A stretch of DNA of 64,000 bases from Agelas oroides (Eukaryota; Porifera; Demospongiae; Agelasida; Agelasidae), in the NCBI GenBank assembly GCA_949130485.1, contig OX422188.1, positions 261,391 to 325,390 on the forward strand. The letters are read 5' to 3'. Under the pieces are notes generated by a model. That model searched no databases and was not told the DNA's origin. It saw nothing but the letters and a program-made list of their open reading frames with translations. The translations under genes and the position numbers were made by a program. This document shows, one piece after another, positions 11,901 to 23,900 of the stretch. Numbering within the stretch: position 1 is the stretch's first letter; each line of letters opens with the position of its first letter.

Positions 11901-14900
11901 GAGGCCTGGGAACGAGGCTACATGTAGACACCATTTGATACTAAAATATGTATGGGAAATGGGGAAGGTGCCACACATACAGAAGATTACATGTCCACAT
12001 GCTTGCAAAACTTCTCACTACAGAAATGTAACCATTTAACTGGTGTTTGCTATATCATACGTACCTGCACTGCCATCTTGTGTCTCAACAGTGAGGTTGA
12101 AGGTAACAGTACCAATGTCCTGTCGTGTTGGCACTGTAATGTTGACACAAAGTACCACCTGTCCATCTGCTTCCCCAACTGTGTATATGCGCCTCTCAAA
12201 TCCCACCATCACAGCTGTAAGAAGAACAGCATAAAGTTGAATGGTATCATAATATACATCTCAGTTTCACAAAACCTAGACACAGCTAAAGTGTCTGCGC
12301 ATCTTCAAGGTCTGTGGTATCATTTAATTTGTCTATGGTAGTATGTTACTGTGATAAATTTTTCAACACAGCTCTTAATCCTGAGAGGTGTTGATATATC
12401 TACTGAGACACCACAGGCATATAAGGACTATTATGTGCTATCTTTCTTTAATAAAACCTGACAGGATGGCAACTTCAAGGGGTGGTCATTCCCATAGGCG
12501 CCGTAGTCACAGCTGTGACCGGGGTCAAGAAGCAGTCAAGGGGTCAAGGGCTGTTTTTGGTGTCGGTCAAGCGGTCAAGGACAATTTTCAAACTCGGTAA
12601 CAGCGGTCAAGATGTTTACGTTTTGTGTGTGCGTATTGTACATAGTGTAGTCAAATGTGTGCGGTCAAACGGTCAAGGTCCCGTTTGCGGTGCGGTCAAG
12701 CGGTCAAGCAACAAAAACGATGGTCAAAATTTTTTGACCCCGGTCGCAGCTGTGACTACGCCTATGGGAGTGACCACCCCTTGAACTTTATGCCAGAAAT
12801 GCAAGTTATTTGTGGGTGGGAACCAGTGAGAAGCAAAAATATAATTACGTATAAACACATGCAAAACTGTAGGTTGCAAGGGCAGCTTGACTCATAGTAC
12901 TCACTACTTCTCTCTGTGTGAAGATGTTCTCACCAAGTTGAATTACCGTTTTTTTTCCAAATAAAACACACCATCCAATCTAGCCCAAGAAATTCAATTC
13001 TGGGAATTTATGGGTGGATCCAACTTAGAGGCAAGCTGCCACTAATTAATTTGGGGTTGATCCAATTTAGCGCAATACCAGGATGAAGCCTCTCAGTTGG
13101 CCCAGTCAGTTTATTTTGTGGCAACCCAAAGGGTGGTCCAGAACAATTTCCAGGAAAAAGAGCTATCCCATAAATGTTCTACCATAGATTGTAAACCTAC
13201 GTAACCGGGATATTAAATCCGGAACATAAGTCAGTATGCGGACATCCCTACACACCTATTCTACTTACCTTTGGCCCTCCGTCTGGGCATAATGCCTGCT
13301 GGGGCGTATCACGGCTGCGCCACCATTTTAACCCCCTTTTGCTAATATGCTTGGGGGTGTATGACAAGCCCCGCCCCAAGCTGCATGAGAGGTATACTGA
13401 GCGGGGGTTGTCACTGCCCAGACGTGATCACATTACCGGCCGTTAGGTTGAAACCAGTAATGGAGTAAAAGACAGGGATGTGGTGGGTGGGAGTTTGTTT
13501 CTTAGCACGTTCCCTCATCCCACGTTCTCCCGCTCGCGCGGCTGAATAACTGCACATGCGCCTTCTACTGTAGGCGTGGCCAACCACAAGGCACCCCCTC
13601 CTTTAATCTTGTTTAACTACATTAAACTCCAATTAAATCCGGAACATAAGTCAGTATGCGGACATCCCTACACACCTATTCTACTTACCTTTGGCCCTCC
13701 GTCTGGGCATAATGCCTGCTGGGGCGTATCACGGCTGCGCCACCATTTTAACCCCCTTTTGCTAATATGCTTGGGGGTGTATGACAAGCCCCGCCCCAAG
13801 CTGCATGAGAGGTATACTGAGCGGGGGTTGTCACTGCCCAGTGCGAAGGGACCACAGGTTCCTGAGACACCCCCAAGGTGACTAGGATAAATTATAGGGA
13901 ATGACAATCACTCATGTTGTATATAGATGAATGCACCTTATACACACCATTCCATGATCGTAACCATGACTATAATAACATAACCTAAGTGTTACTTGGA
14001 CTGTACAGACGTAACCATCTGACCTGACGAGGACCAGACATAGGCTGTCATGCTCGGTTGAAGGGGGGTCACAAAATTCTGGCTGTCAGAGAGGCCAGGT
14101 GGTGACCTGGCGTCCGGATGTACAACAAGAATGCTGCGCTGCTCCATCGCCCAAGGGTCTGTATGGTTGAATCCGGGAGCCCTGCTTGGGAGGCTGCAGT
14201 TGCCGCACCTATTCGAAAACTATGACCCGCGTACAACAATGGGTCCATCCCAATCGCAGTGAGTGCACTCCTCAATTCGGCTATGAACGTCTGCTTCACC
14301 AAGGGGTTCTTCTCCTGCAGGAGGAAGAATGGGCCTGCCGTCTGACCTCGCATCGCCATATACGCCACTATTGCTGTGACTGGGCATCGTTGGTTGTCTG
14401 TCTTGCCCACAAAGATATTGACCCCTTTCCCAAATTGATCGCATTTTGACACCCGGAGATGCACTCTCAGCATTTGAGGAGCACGAGCGTTGTCGACTGT
14501 GATGTCACCCCACAACAGACGACCTTGCTGATCTGCTTGAGCCTTCGATGATGGAAGGAGCTCGCCTAAACGGAAAAACCCCGCAAAGCACAGTGCTGAT
14601 ACTGCCCACAATCCCAGCCTCTCCTTGTGTTCTGTCGCTTCCCAGTGACCTCTTAACCGGTCTAATATGGCCGGAGTAATTGGTAGCCTGACCCGCTTTG
14701 ACGGTGAGCCCTTAGTGGACTGGATTCTCTGAATCCCAGCCTGTATGCGTCGCAGTATTGGAAGAGAGGAGCTGTCGCGTGGATCAGGAAAACCGAGACT
14801 GATGTGCATATTACGTGTCGCTGACATGTACGTCTTGATCGTCTGGTGAGCCAGCCCTCGTTTTGTCAGGAACACCGCATAATAGCACAGAAGCTTCTCG

Positions 14901-17900
14901 GACAGGGGAAAAGGGTTAAATATCATATACTGGGAACAAAATTCAACGAAGCGTTTCATTGCTGCTCTGTATGTGCGTTGAGTGGACTGGGCCAGGCCCT
15001 GTTCAAAGTAGAATTGAAGAGCTGAATCCAGGCTGGAGAGATCCAGTCTGCCTCCGTCGACAGTAGGAGGTTGGGGAGAGCTGCTGGTATTGCTGCTGCT
15101 GACTTGTCGGCTGTTGGTACCTTCAACAAGAAAGCAGACAGATTATTCCGCGATAAATCATCCGCCCTGCCATTGTCAATACCAGGTATGTGACTACACA
15201 GCAGCTTAAATTGCCCCCGCGCTTCATAGAAGAATAGGCATCTCAATAGATGCATGAGGTGTCTATCACGGGATGATCTAGAATTCATGACCGCCACTAC
15301 TGTTTGGTTGTCACAGTAACATGAGACGCAGGAGCCTTTCCAGTTGTGACCCCACACCACTGCAGCCATCACTATTGGGACCAGCTCTTTCACTGCTATA
15401 TGCAGGAGCTGCGCTTTGGCATCCCAGGGGTACTGAAACCATTGGTTTCCATACGAGGCCCCGCAGCCCCACAATCCTGAGGCGTCTGACGTGAACCCTA
15501 GGCCTGGATCTAACTTGGGACCCTGAATGAGTTCCACCCCATTCCACTGCTCTATGAAGCACCTCCACCAAGCTAGGTCTGCCCTAAACTCCCTATTCAA
15601 GCGAATATGATGGTGGGAGTGATGCAAGCCTGTCCTGCCTGTAGCTGACAGCAGGTCAATCATTCTGCGAAGGAACGTGCGGCCAGGGCGCACCACTTTG
15701 CAGGCATGGTTCAACAAACCGATCAACGACTCCAGCTCCCTCCGAGTGCATACCTTCCTGTCTCCCCACTCCTGGAGCACCGATGTGAGTCTTTGCAGCT
15801 TATCTGCTGGGAGTCTCAAAATGCGTGCATGAGAGTCCATTTCAATACCCAGAAATGTGAGGCACGTTGTTGGGCCTTCACGCTTATGAGCTACAAGGGG
15901 GACACCGAGTGTGGTGCATATTGACTCCAGTGTCGACAGGTCTTTCTGGCATTGGTCTGAGTCTGGGGGGCCAACGATGATGAAGTCATCCAAGTAGTGA
16001 TGAATGTGGCTCACCTCCTGCTCCCTGGCACACCACTCCAGGGCATCCGCCACCGCTGTAAAAATTTTGGGGGCTGACCGGAGCCCAAATGGCAGCATGC
16101 CATCACAGAATGTGTCCCCATGCCATCTCACTGCCAGGAGAGGGCGGTCATCCGGATGGACCGGTATGAGTCGATATGCTGACTCAATGTCAACCTTCGC
16201 CATTAGTGAACTGGGTCCCAAGGAAGCTACTATCGAGGCGACTGTGTCCACTGTGACATATGACAGTGAACAGTATCGTGGGTTGACCCCATCGTTGACA
16301 CTGCTTCCTGGAGGGTGTGACAAGTCGGTGATTAGCCTCCACTTTCCAGGGGAGTGGCCCTTGGGGATGACCCCAAACCTGTTGACATGCAGGCTGGGGG
16401 AAACTAATGGCCCAATAAGGTGACCTGCTGCCCTTTCTTTGGCCAGATAGTCCTCCACCACCGATGCTTGTTTTCCTGCTGAGGGCATGTTGTGATATGT
16501 CGACCTCAAGGGGCATGCCCGGTTGAACCCAATTCGAAATCCTTGGGTCAAACCGGTTATGATGTAATGTCGGAATTGGGCATCGGGGTGGTTAGCCAAT
16601 GCTGCTGTCCATGCTTCGATGTGCAGAGGTGTTGTTATTGGCTTTAGTGCACTTAGGACATTAGGCATCTGGGGTCTGCATGCATCCAGTGCCAGCAGGT
16701 CATTGATGTAAGTGTAGTGTGGGCTGTGCCTGCCTATCAAGTCTGTGAGGTGAGAATGAAGGAAGAGTGTAATCCCTGATCCTAACTCAGATGTGTGTGT
16801 GGGTGGGGGGGGGGTAGCCCCCCTCAATCACCCTGGTGATTAGGCTACCGCTAGTACCCTAAATCTGTTCTAAGCTTGAGCTACATGTGCCTGGTCACAC
16901 CCTAGTTGGGTGGAGCACATTCATGTGAGCTATCCTACCCTATCCTAGTTCATCCTTCGTGCATTCCTATGTGGGTTAGTTCTGTGTGTGTGTGGTCTAT
17001 AATGTTGAAATGACTTTCGATGATCATGGCTGTGTATAATGGAATCACATGGCATAACGCAGATGAGAAGTTTGGTTCTGTTTCTGTTTTTTCAAGGCCG
17101 CTTGCCAGCTACCAGCATCCGGTGTTCCTGGCGTTGCTGCCTCGGGGACCGGTCCCTGGCCTGGTGGGGGAGTCTCATGCGAGTAGGGGACTCTGTGCAG
17201 AAGCTTGCCGGGTGTGGCTGGCTGCAGATGGAGCAGATATGAAGGTACCTGCACCGCCGCAGAAAACATCGGTTCTCATTGAACTTCCTGCATGCCTCCT
17301 GGTGTGGTCCTGGCGGGTAGAACCTCGGTGGCGCCACACCCATTGCATACTCGGGTGGCCATGGCCCCCACAGCTGTTGGAATTCTGGGCAGCCTTCTGA
17401 GGTATGAAACTCACTCAGGCAGTGACGGCACCTGGCGATTGCTTTCGCATGTCCCACAAACGCCTCATTGTACAAGGCGGAGTCCTCCTGGGCCCAATCC
17501 AGGCTGTGTCGAGCTAACGCTTGACGTCGGTAGAGGCGGTCATAGGCCACCCAGGCTGACCCTTGGAAGTTTCGGGCCGCATGAACAATTCGGCGTAGGT
17601 ATGCGAATAGCTGAGGGGCCTTATCTGGAAACTTTTCTGCTATCACTGCTGCCATGAGTGCAAAGCACTCCGTCCAGGCCACAACATCTGTAATGGGAGC
17701 TCTGCGTGATGGCCTCCGAAGTGCCGGTGGGACATCCTGTATCTCCGGGATCCACGACTCCTGTAACATCTCATTCATCTCAACAAAATCCAGGGCTTGG
17801 ATTCTAGCCACCAGTTTTTTGGGGAGTCGAGCCGTCGGAGAGTAGCTGCTAGGGTTCAGTTGCAATGGGGTGTTAGATGGTGCTGGGTCTTGTGCTAGCC

Positions 17901-20900
17901 CAGACACTAGCTGAGCTAGACTCGTCGGGTTGTCTGCGTCAAAGCTTGGTAATCGCAGTGCCTCCAAGTTCTCCGGCAAGGTGCCTAATGGCAATGTTCC
18001 TGGATACAGGGAGGGTAAAGTAAGGGGGTGTGAGGTTTGAGGTGTGGCAGATACCATGAGGGGGCAGGGAGGAATGACAGCAATCATTACTGCTAATATG
18101 GTACTGCTCTTTGTGCAAGATGTGGCCGCTGGCCAGCTTCCCTGTCTGCAATCCAGACTTACGGCCGCTGGCCAGCTTCCCTGTCTTGCAGTTGCTCCCT
18201 GGGTTGTGGCCGCTGGCCAGCTTCCCCATCCCAATGTTGCACTCTCCTGGGTTAAGGCCGCTGGCCAGCTTCCCCATCCCAATGTTGCACTCTCCTGGGT
18301 TGAGGCCGCTGGCCAGCTATTTGCAGTTGCACTCTGGGTTGAGGCCGCTGGCCAGCCTCCCCATCCCGTTGTTGCACTGTGGGTTGCGGCCGCTGGCCAG
18401 CTTCCCATCCCACTGTTGCACTATCCTGGGTTGTGGCCGCTGGCCAGCTTCCTCCTTGCCACCGTTCCCTTTGTGGCCACTGTCCCCCCTTTTGCCTTCT
18501 GGTCAGGCGTACAGCTGAATCCTTCATCTGCCCGCCAAGCCTGTCCCGGCAGGGCTGCTTGCCGGTGCGGGGGGTTGCGGGGTAATAAGCGACCGTCCTG
18601 ACAAGGGGTGGGGTCGGGCGCGCGCCCTTTTGTCATCCGGGCAATTAGTGTCCCCTATGGCTATCCGGTGCGGTGGGCCATCAGCCATCGCGGTAGCTGT
18701 ACTTTATTGTCTTACGTCATGCTAACTCACCGCTGCTATTATCGCCGCTGTTAGCTGCGGAGGTCGAAGGCTGTACCCCAGGTCCGGAGGGGGGAGGGCG
18801 GGCCCATTGGGCAGCCAACCGTTGCAGCCATTGGCACTGCTCCTCGGAGAAAGGCGCGCTCGCATTGTCCTGGTTGTCTGTCGGCAGCGGGGAAGCCATC
18901 TTGCTGCACCTGGTTGTCGACAAATTATCTCTTTCCTGCTCGGTTCTTGCGTTTGTTTCTTAGCACGTTCCCTCGTCCCACGTTCTCCCGCTCGCGCGGC
19001 TGAATAACTGCACATGCGCCTTCTACTGTAGGCGTGGCCAACCACAAGGCACCCCCTCCTTTAATCTTGTTTAACTACATTAAACTCCAAGGAAACATTT
19101 CGTTTACGCATTAGATCATCGTTTCACCGGAAGTTACACTTCCTGTTTGAACGGTGGTACATGGTGGAAGTTAAGTTTACATGAGGCTTATCACAAATCC
19201 TCTCAAGCATCGTCTCAAATGGCAGCGCTAGCTGGCGGAGCCGTGATGAGGCTGAGGTCCAATCACAAACACTGATGCAGAAAGGTGAGCCTTGTGAATA
19301 AATCAAAGGAGCAGCTGTCCTTTGGCGGGTAGGCTCTATTTAGAAACTAAGCCGCCATAAAGTAATAAAAACTTGCTCAGTATGAAGTGTTAGGCTTCCC
19401 ACATTGTTTATATTACTGTCGCAATAGCCCCACTCAGGTTTCAAATTTGGCCTACAGGTTGCCTACAGAGAGGATGATGACAAATTATGCCGACTGCTTC
19501 CTTCAAAGAATTGCTGCACTAGCCATCTGCTTTGTATGCCTAGTTTGACAAGCTATTACAGTAGCTGCTCCACAACTGTCCCACATCCAGGAGTTCATCC
19601 ACTGTTTTGCTTGATGGGAACAATTTCTTCACAACAGTGGAAATTTGTACGCCAGAAAGACTCACATTATGGCTCCGAGCTGCCAGCAACAATCCTAACT
19701 ACATGTGTTTGGTTACTACCCAGTTGTTCATCTTACCATACTATGTCAGCTGCACCCACCATCGCAAGGAAATACTCAAACTTTGGACGAGGCTGTTTGT
19801 GTCCCATTGTCATACCACAAGGAATACTTTTCCCTTATGCAGATGAAAGCTATACTCCAACAGTTCATTACGCGAACCTTTCCAATGAATGCTCAACACC
19901 TGAAAGAATGCCCAGAGAGTTTTGTCGCAACTCAAAAATGCACCCATCATGACATACAATTGAATTTCATTTTTGCCTTCCGGGCGTTATCATAGTGATG
20001 TGGGTTGTTATTATTAACTTATATCTCATAAATGAATGAAGTAACAGTTGAAATAGTAGTGTCTTGCATTAAACCATGCCCTACTGAATGTTCAAAACCA
20101 CTATGGGGTCAATGTTAATACCTGGTAGTCATTTATAGGTACACAAACTTAGCACATTATTGTATGCAAAAATCATACAAAAAGACCGTATACCAACGAG
20201 CTTTTCACCAAAATTTTGAAATAAAACCGTCGTTGCAACGTAGCACACCCCCACCTTCACAGAACAAGCGTTTATAAGTTGAGATAACGCAAGTAGGTGC
20301 TGCTAGAGGGACACAAAGAAAGCGAAACACCAGTCTGGTCCAAAAATACAATTTTAACGCACACTTATTTAGCTTGCTCGGCAAAATTATACCTCCAAAC
20401 ACGCGTACAGAGTCCGTAGATCATACCTTGGTGCTCTACAGATCCTCTTGTACGTTTCAATGCTTGCTGTTCCCTTTGCCTGTGTCGAAGACTCAAACGA
20501 CGCGCAACACGCAATGAGGCCAAAACCGAAACGATGATTCAGTCAGGCGTTAACTACGGCATAATGCGGGATCACGTGAGATGTTTCCTATCCCGGTTAC
20601 GTAGGTTTACAATCTATGGTTCTACTTTGGTGCTTGTAAGACTTTTTGTTGCTGCAGCTGCTACTGACTACCAAGAACCTCATTTCCGGAGAACTGAAGC
20701 CAGGAACTCTTGCATCTCTGTGTGACCAAAAATTTTTCATGTTTGAATCCATTGTAACGCATGATCTAATCTAACGCAAGAAATTTATGGGTGGTTCTAG
20801 CCCGTTACTATGTGGTTGCTATGTAATAGAGTGCATTATATTTCAGATAAAGCCTTGTAGTTTGTATCCCGTGGGCATCAAGTACAGGTAACTTTATTTG

Positions 20901-23900
20901 CCTGGAGTTACGCAGAAATATACATATTTTTATGTGCATTCTCAACCGCTCAGCATTGCGATAACACTGAATGGGTCGACGACAGCGATGGCCAGTCCGA
21001 GAACAAGCCCCAACGGGCCAAAAGAGACGAAAATCAAACCGGTAACGCTCTGTGCTCATGGTGGCTACGAAGCTAGCTTTGAGGCTTGTTTCGTGGACAT
21101 AGGATGCCTTGAGAAACATAATTTGTCAACAGCGCTGTTGGAAAACAGCAGAAAGCATCACGGCATAGCCGTCAATTCTCATAAGGCTTCGCCACTCGGG
21201 CCCGTTTCCGGACTGGCTGTCGTCGCCCATCGCAGTGTTGAACGGTTTCAAAGTCGTAGCTACGACAAAAATGGTTGTTACTACAAGTAACTGAGTACTA
21301 CCTGTAAGCTAGCTAGACTACTAGTGCAACCTTCGAAAAACAGCTGCGTTCACAAATAAACACACCGCTGACATAGCAACACATTGAAGCGCATGCGCAA
21401 ATGGGCTAGAAGCCAGTTATTAACTGCACCCTCGGGCTTTAGTTGATATATAAGCAACACCGCCCTCGGGCAGTGTGCTTATATATCTACTAAAGCCCTC
21501 GTGAGCGGTTAATAACTATAACCTCTAACTTAACGCATGCCCACTCAAATTATTTAATTTGCATGCGTTTTATTATACGGTACCCCACAAACGTAAAAAA
21601 AAAAAAAAGAGTGAATGTTGTACACATGCATACATCTGATGTTGTGAATAATCTGAAAAATGCTCACAATTGACACAGATCTAGATGGAGTATATTATCA
21701 GCAAGAGTTTGTAACAGTAAGAGTGTGCAACTCCCATATGGTTTCTATACTCGTCATCTGGACAGTATGAACTCGTGGCACTAGTGCACTTCATTGTGAT
21801 GCTAGCACTTAGCTACCACTGCCAACTTATGACTTACACTTGGCCAGCAAACTCCAATATATTTCGCCATAGCCTCGTACCCAGGCTATTTCGCCATTGA
21901 GTGGAGGCGGTTGTGAGCAAAACCTATGGTAAGCGCTTACCTATGAGCAATGCACGCCACACATAGGATACTGCCAGTTATTTAAACTTAGCTTCATTTG
22001 GCCTTTGATAATAGGATTTATTCCCAGTAAACTAGGAGTATGCATGCGAATGATGCCTCGTGCCGTACCATGCGCCAGTGTGTCTATGCGCATTGTGCAT
22101 GTGGGTGGGGCGCGCAGAGCAGGTGTCAGAAATTGTGCGCTGCTGGTTTAGTGGGAGCCCAAAGAACAGTATAAAACAATGGATACGCTGTAGCACAGGT
22201 ACGCCATGCAGTATGCCTGTGGAGATGTGTGGATAAGGCCTTAAACTACCATGTTTAAAAGTTAGCGAATAAATGATATTCATCTCTGTGTGCAGGACCC
22301 CCTGGGAGACCCATGCAAGCTGAAGTGAGCAAAATTGAAATCCCATACTTCGCGTCTTTATTTTTTACCTGCTTGCAGACGCCCCCGTAGCCATCTACCC
22401 GCGTGCCCAAAGCGATAAATCGGCGGATAGACCTTTAGCTCCTTCGGCTCCCACGCTACATCTCTCTCCATGCTCAATGATGAGCAGCTGTTTCGTTAAA
22501 TTAGATCAGGAGTGATCCCCACGCTCTTAATGATCTCTCGTAATGTGAAGAGTGAGCATAATACCTGGCTTGTAAAGACTCTCCAATACGTGCTTTCTAC
22601 TTTTGAACTCCTTTCTTTTTCTCTTCTTGTTCCCTTGGTTCCTACGGTGGACTGACTTCTTTGCCTTTTTTCTCAGAGACGCCAAGCTGTCGGCTGCATT
22701 CGGCACTCGTTTCTGCACTTGACTCCACCAAATACGTACATTGCGAAGGCCCAGCCGTGCTGTCCTCCCCACCCTCCATCACCAAGAAATGTTGTCCCGA
22801 TGTCGTGTAATACACATATCAGTGACGCCTGAGTTCCTGAGCGTGAGCGCAAATTGACATTCTGAGCGTGACTTCAAACTGACATTTCCTAAGCGTGACT
22901 GACACATACGTACGTACATAGCACATCCCTAGAATAGATCCCTCATTCAGAGCCTCGTGCTAATGCGCTCGGCAATTATATTATTTTGTATACACATGTC
23001 CATACACATCCACATCGTAGCTGCAAACTATTTTACAGCAGCTTGTTAGCAGCTAACCATGAACCTTATCTCCTACGTGTAGCTGCAAACTAATTTTGTT
23101 AGCACCAGGGTTGTGTGTAACTGGGTGGAGGTTTGCTTTTTCTGCCAGTCTTGTTAGGTGTAAAGGAAGCAATGTCTGGAGGTCAGAAGGCAGGAGTATA
23201 ATGAATGTATGATCAACATAACTACCTTTGCTTATAATGACAATTTACTTTACACAAGAAGTAGTACCTTTTCTCAAATCCTATCACATATTATGGTATT
23301 CCCCTAAAAACAGTACATATCCAGCAGCTGCATTTGGATTTACATTGGTAGGTATGTGAGTTACATGCCCTCTTGCCCCCTTCAGCAGCTCAATAAACTC
23401 TTGGTGCAAGAGAGACAGTACTGTATTTATTTCAATAAAACACATGCAAATTAGATTCACCCATAAATTCCAGGAATTGAATTTCTTGCATTAGATCATG
23501 CGTTGCAATGGATTCAAATGTGAGAAGGTGCCCTAAGAGCAGGCGGAGTGTTGGGAGAAGCATGAGGGCCCAAGGGACACCCGACCATACTGCAAGGAGT
23601 AGCTGCTACCTAGCCTCCATATGCTTTCTCCCATCCCACCCCCAGACGAAGGTGGTATGGGGTGGAGTCTCACACACGGCCAACTTTCAAGCATTGTATT
23701 TCCTAGTAGCAAACCTGGATCAGGATTAAACTTACACATAGTGTTGTGAGAGCTTCCAAGTGTAAGTTCATAGTGTCGCTGTACCTGCTGGGCGCTGCAT
23801 ACGGCGGTAGAGATTACGTCTGCTTACAAGACAATAGTACAATTCCGATCCATCTTTGATTTACCACACAACTAGGGGCAACGTGGAGCTATAACACGAT

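Larger units (their letters stand above)
13213..19090 (-). mobile_element. Ngaro-type (DIRS-order) retrotransposon with split direct repeats
   Basis: Read on the minus strand the element runs A1 (19090-18951), gag-like ORF, RT/RNase H, tyrosine recombinase, B1 (13841-13633), A2 (13632-13493), a 71-bp segment, and B2 (13421-13213). A1 and A2 (140 bp) seem to differ at one base. B1 and B2 (209 bp) look identical. Split direct repeats A1-ORFs-B1-A2-B2 plus ORF order gag, RT/RH, YR without a methylase domain define Ngaro within the DIRS order. Such elements integrate through a circular DNA intermediate by the recombinase, leaving no target duplication, and none is evident. It sits in the 12.9-kb intron between exons 25109 and 12214, in host-gene orientation. 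Confidence 0.88.

Noticed and set aside
18120..18450. CRISPR-like array of ggccgctggccagcttccc units
   Set aside because: The units are inside an open gag frame with similar, not unique, spacers, in an animal genome. It is a coding minisatellite.
19536..19952. 138-codon plus-strand ORF beside the Ngaro element
   Set aside because: Three overlapping open frames in the same place and no family resemblance suggest composition rather than coding.
20898..21290. 130-codon plus-strand ORF
   Set aside because: No recognisable domain, no splice context, and it lies in repeat-rich sequence. Treated as chance.
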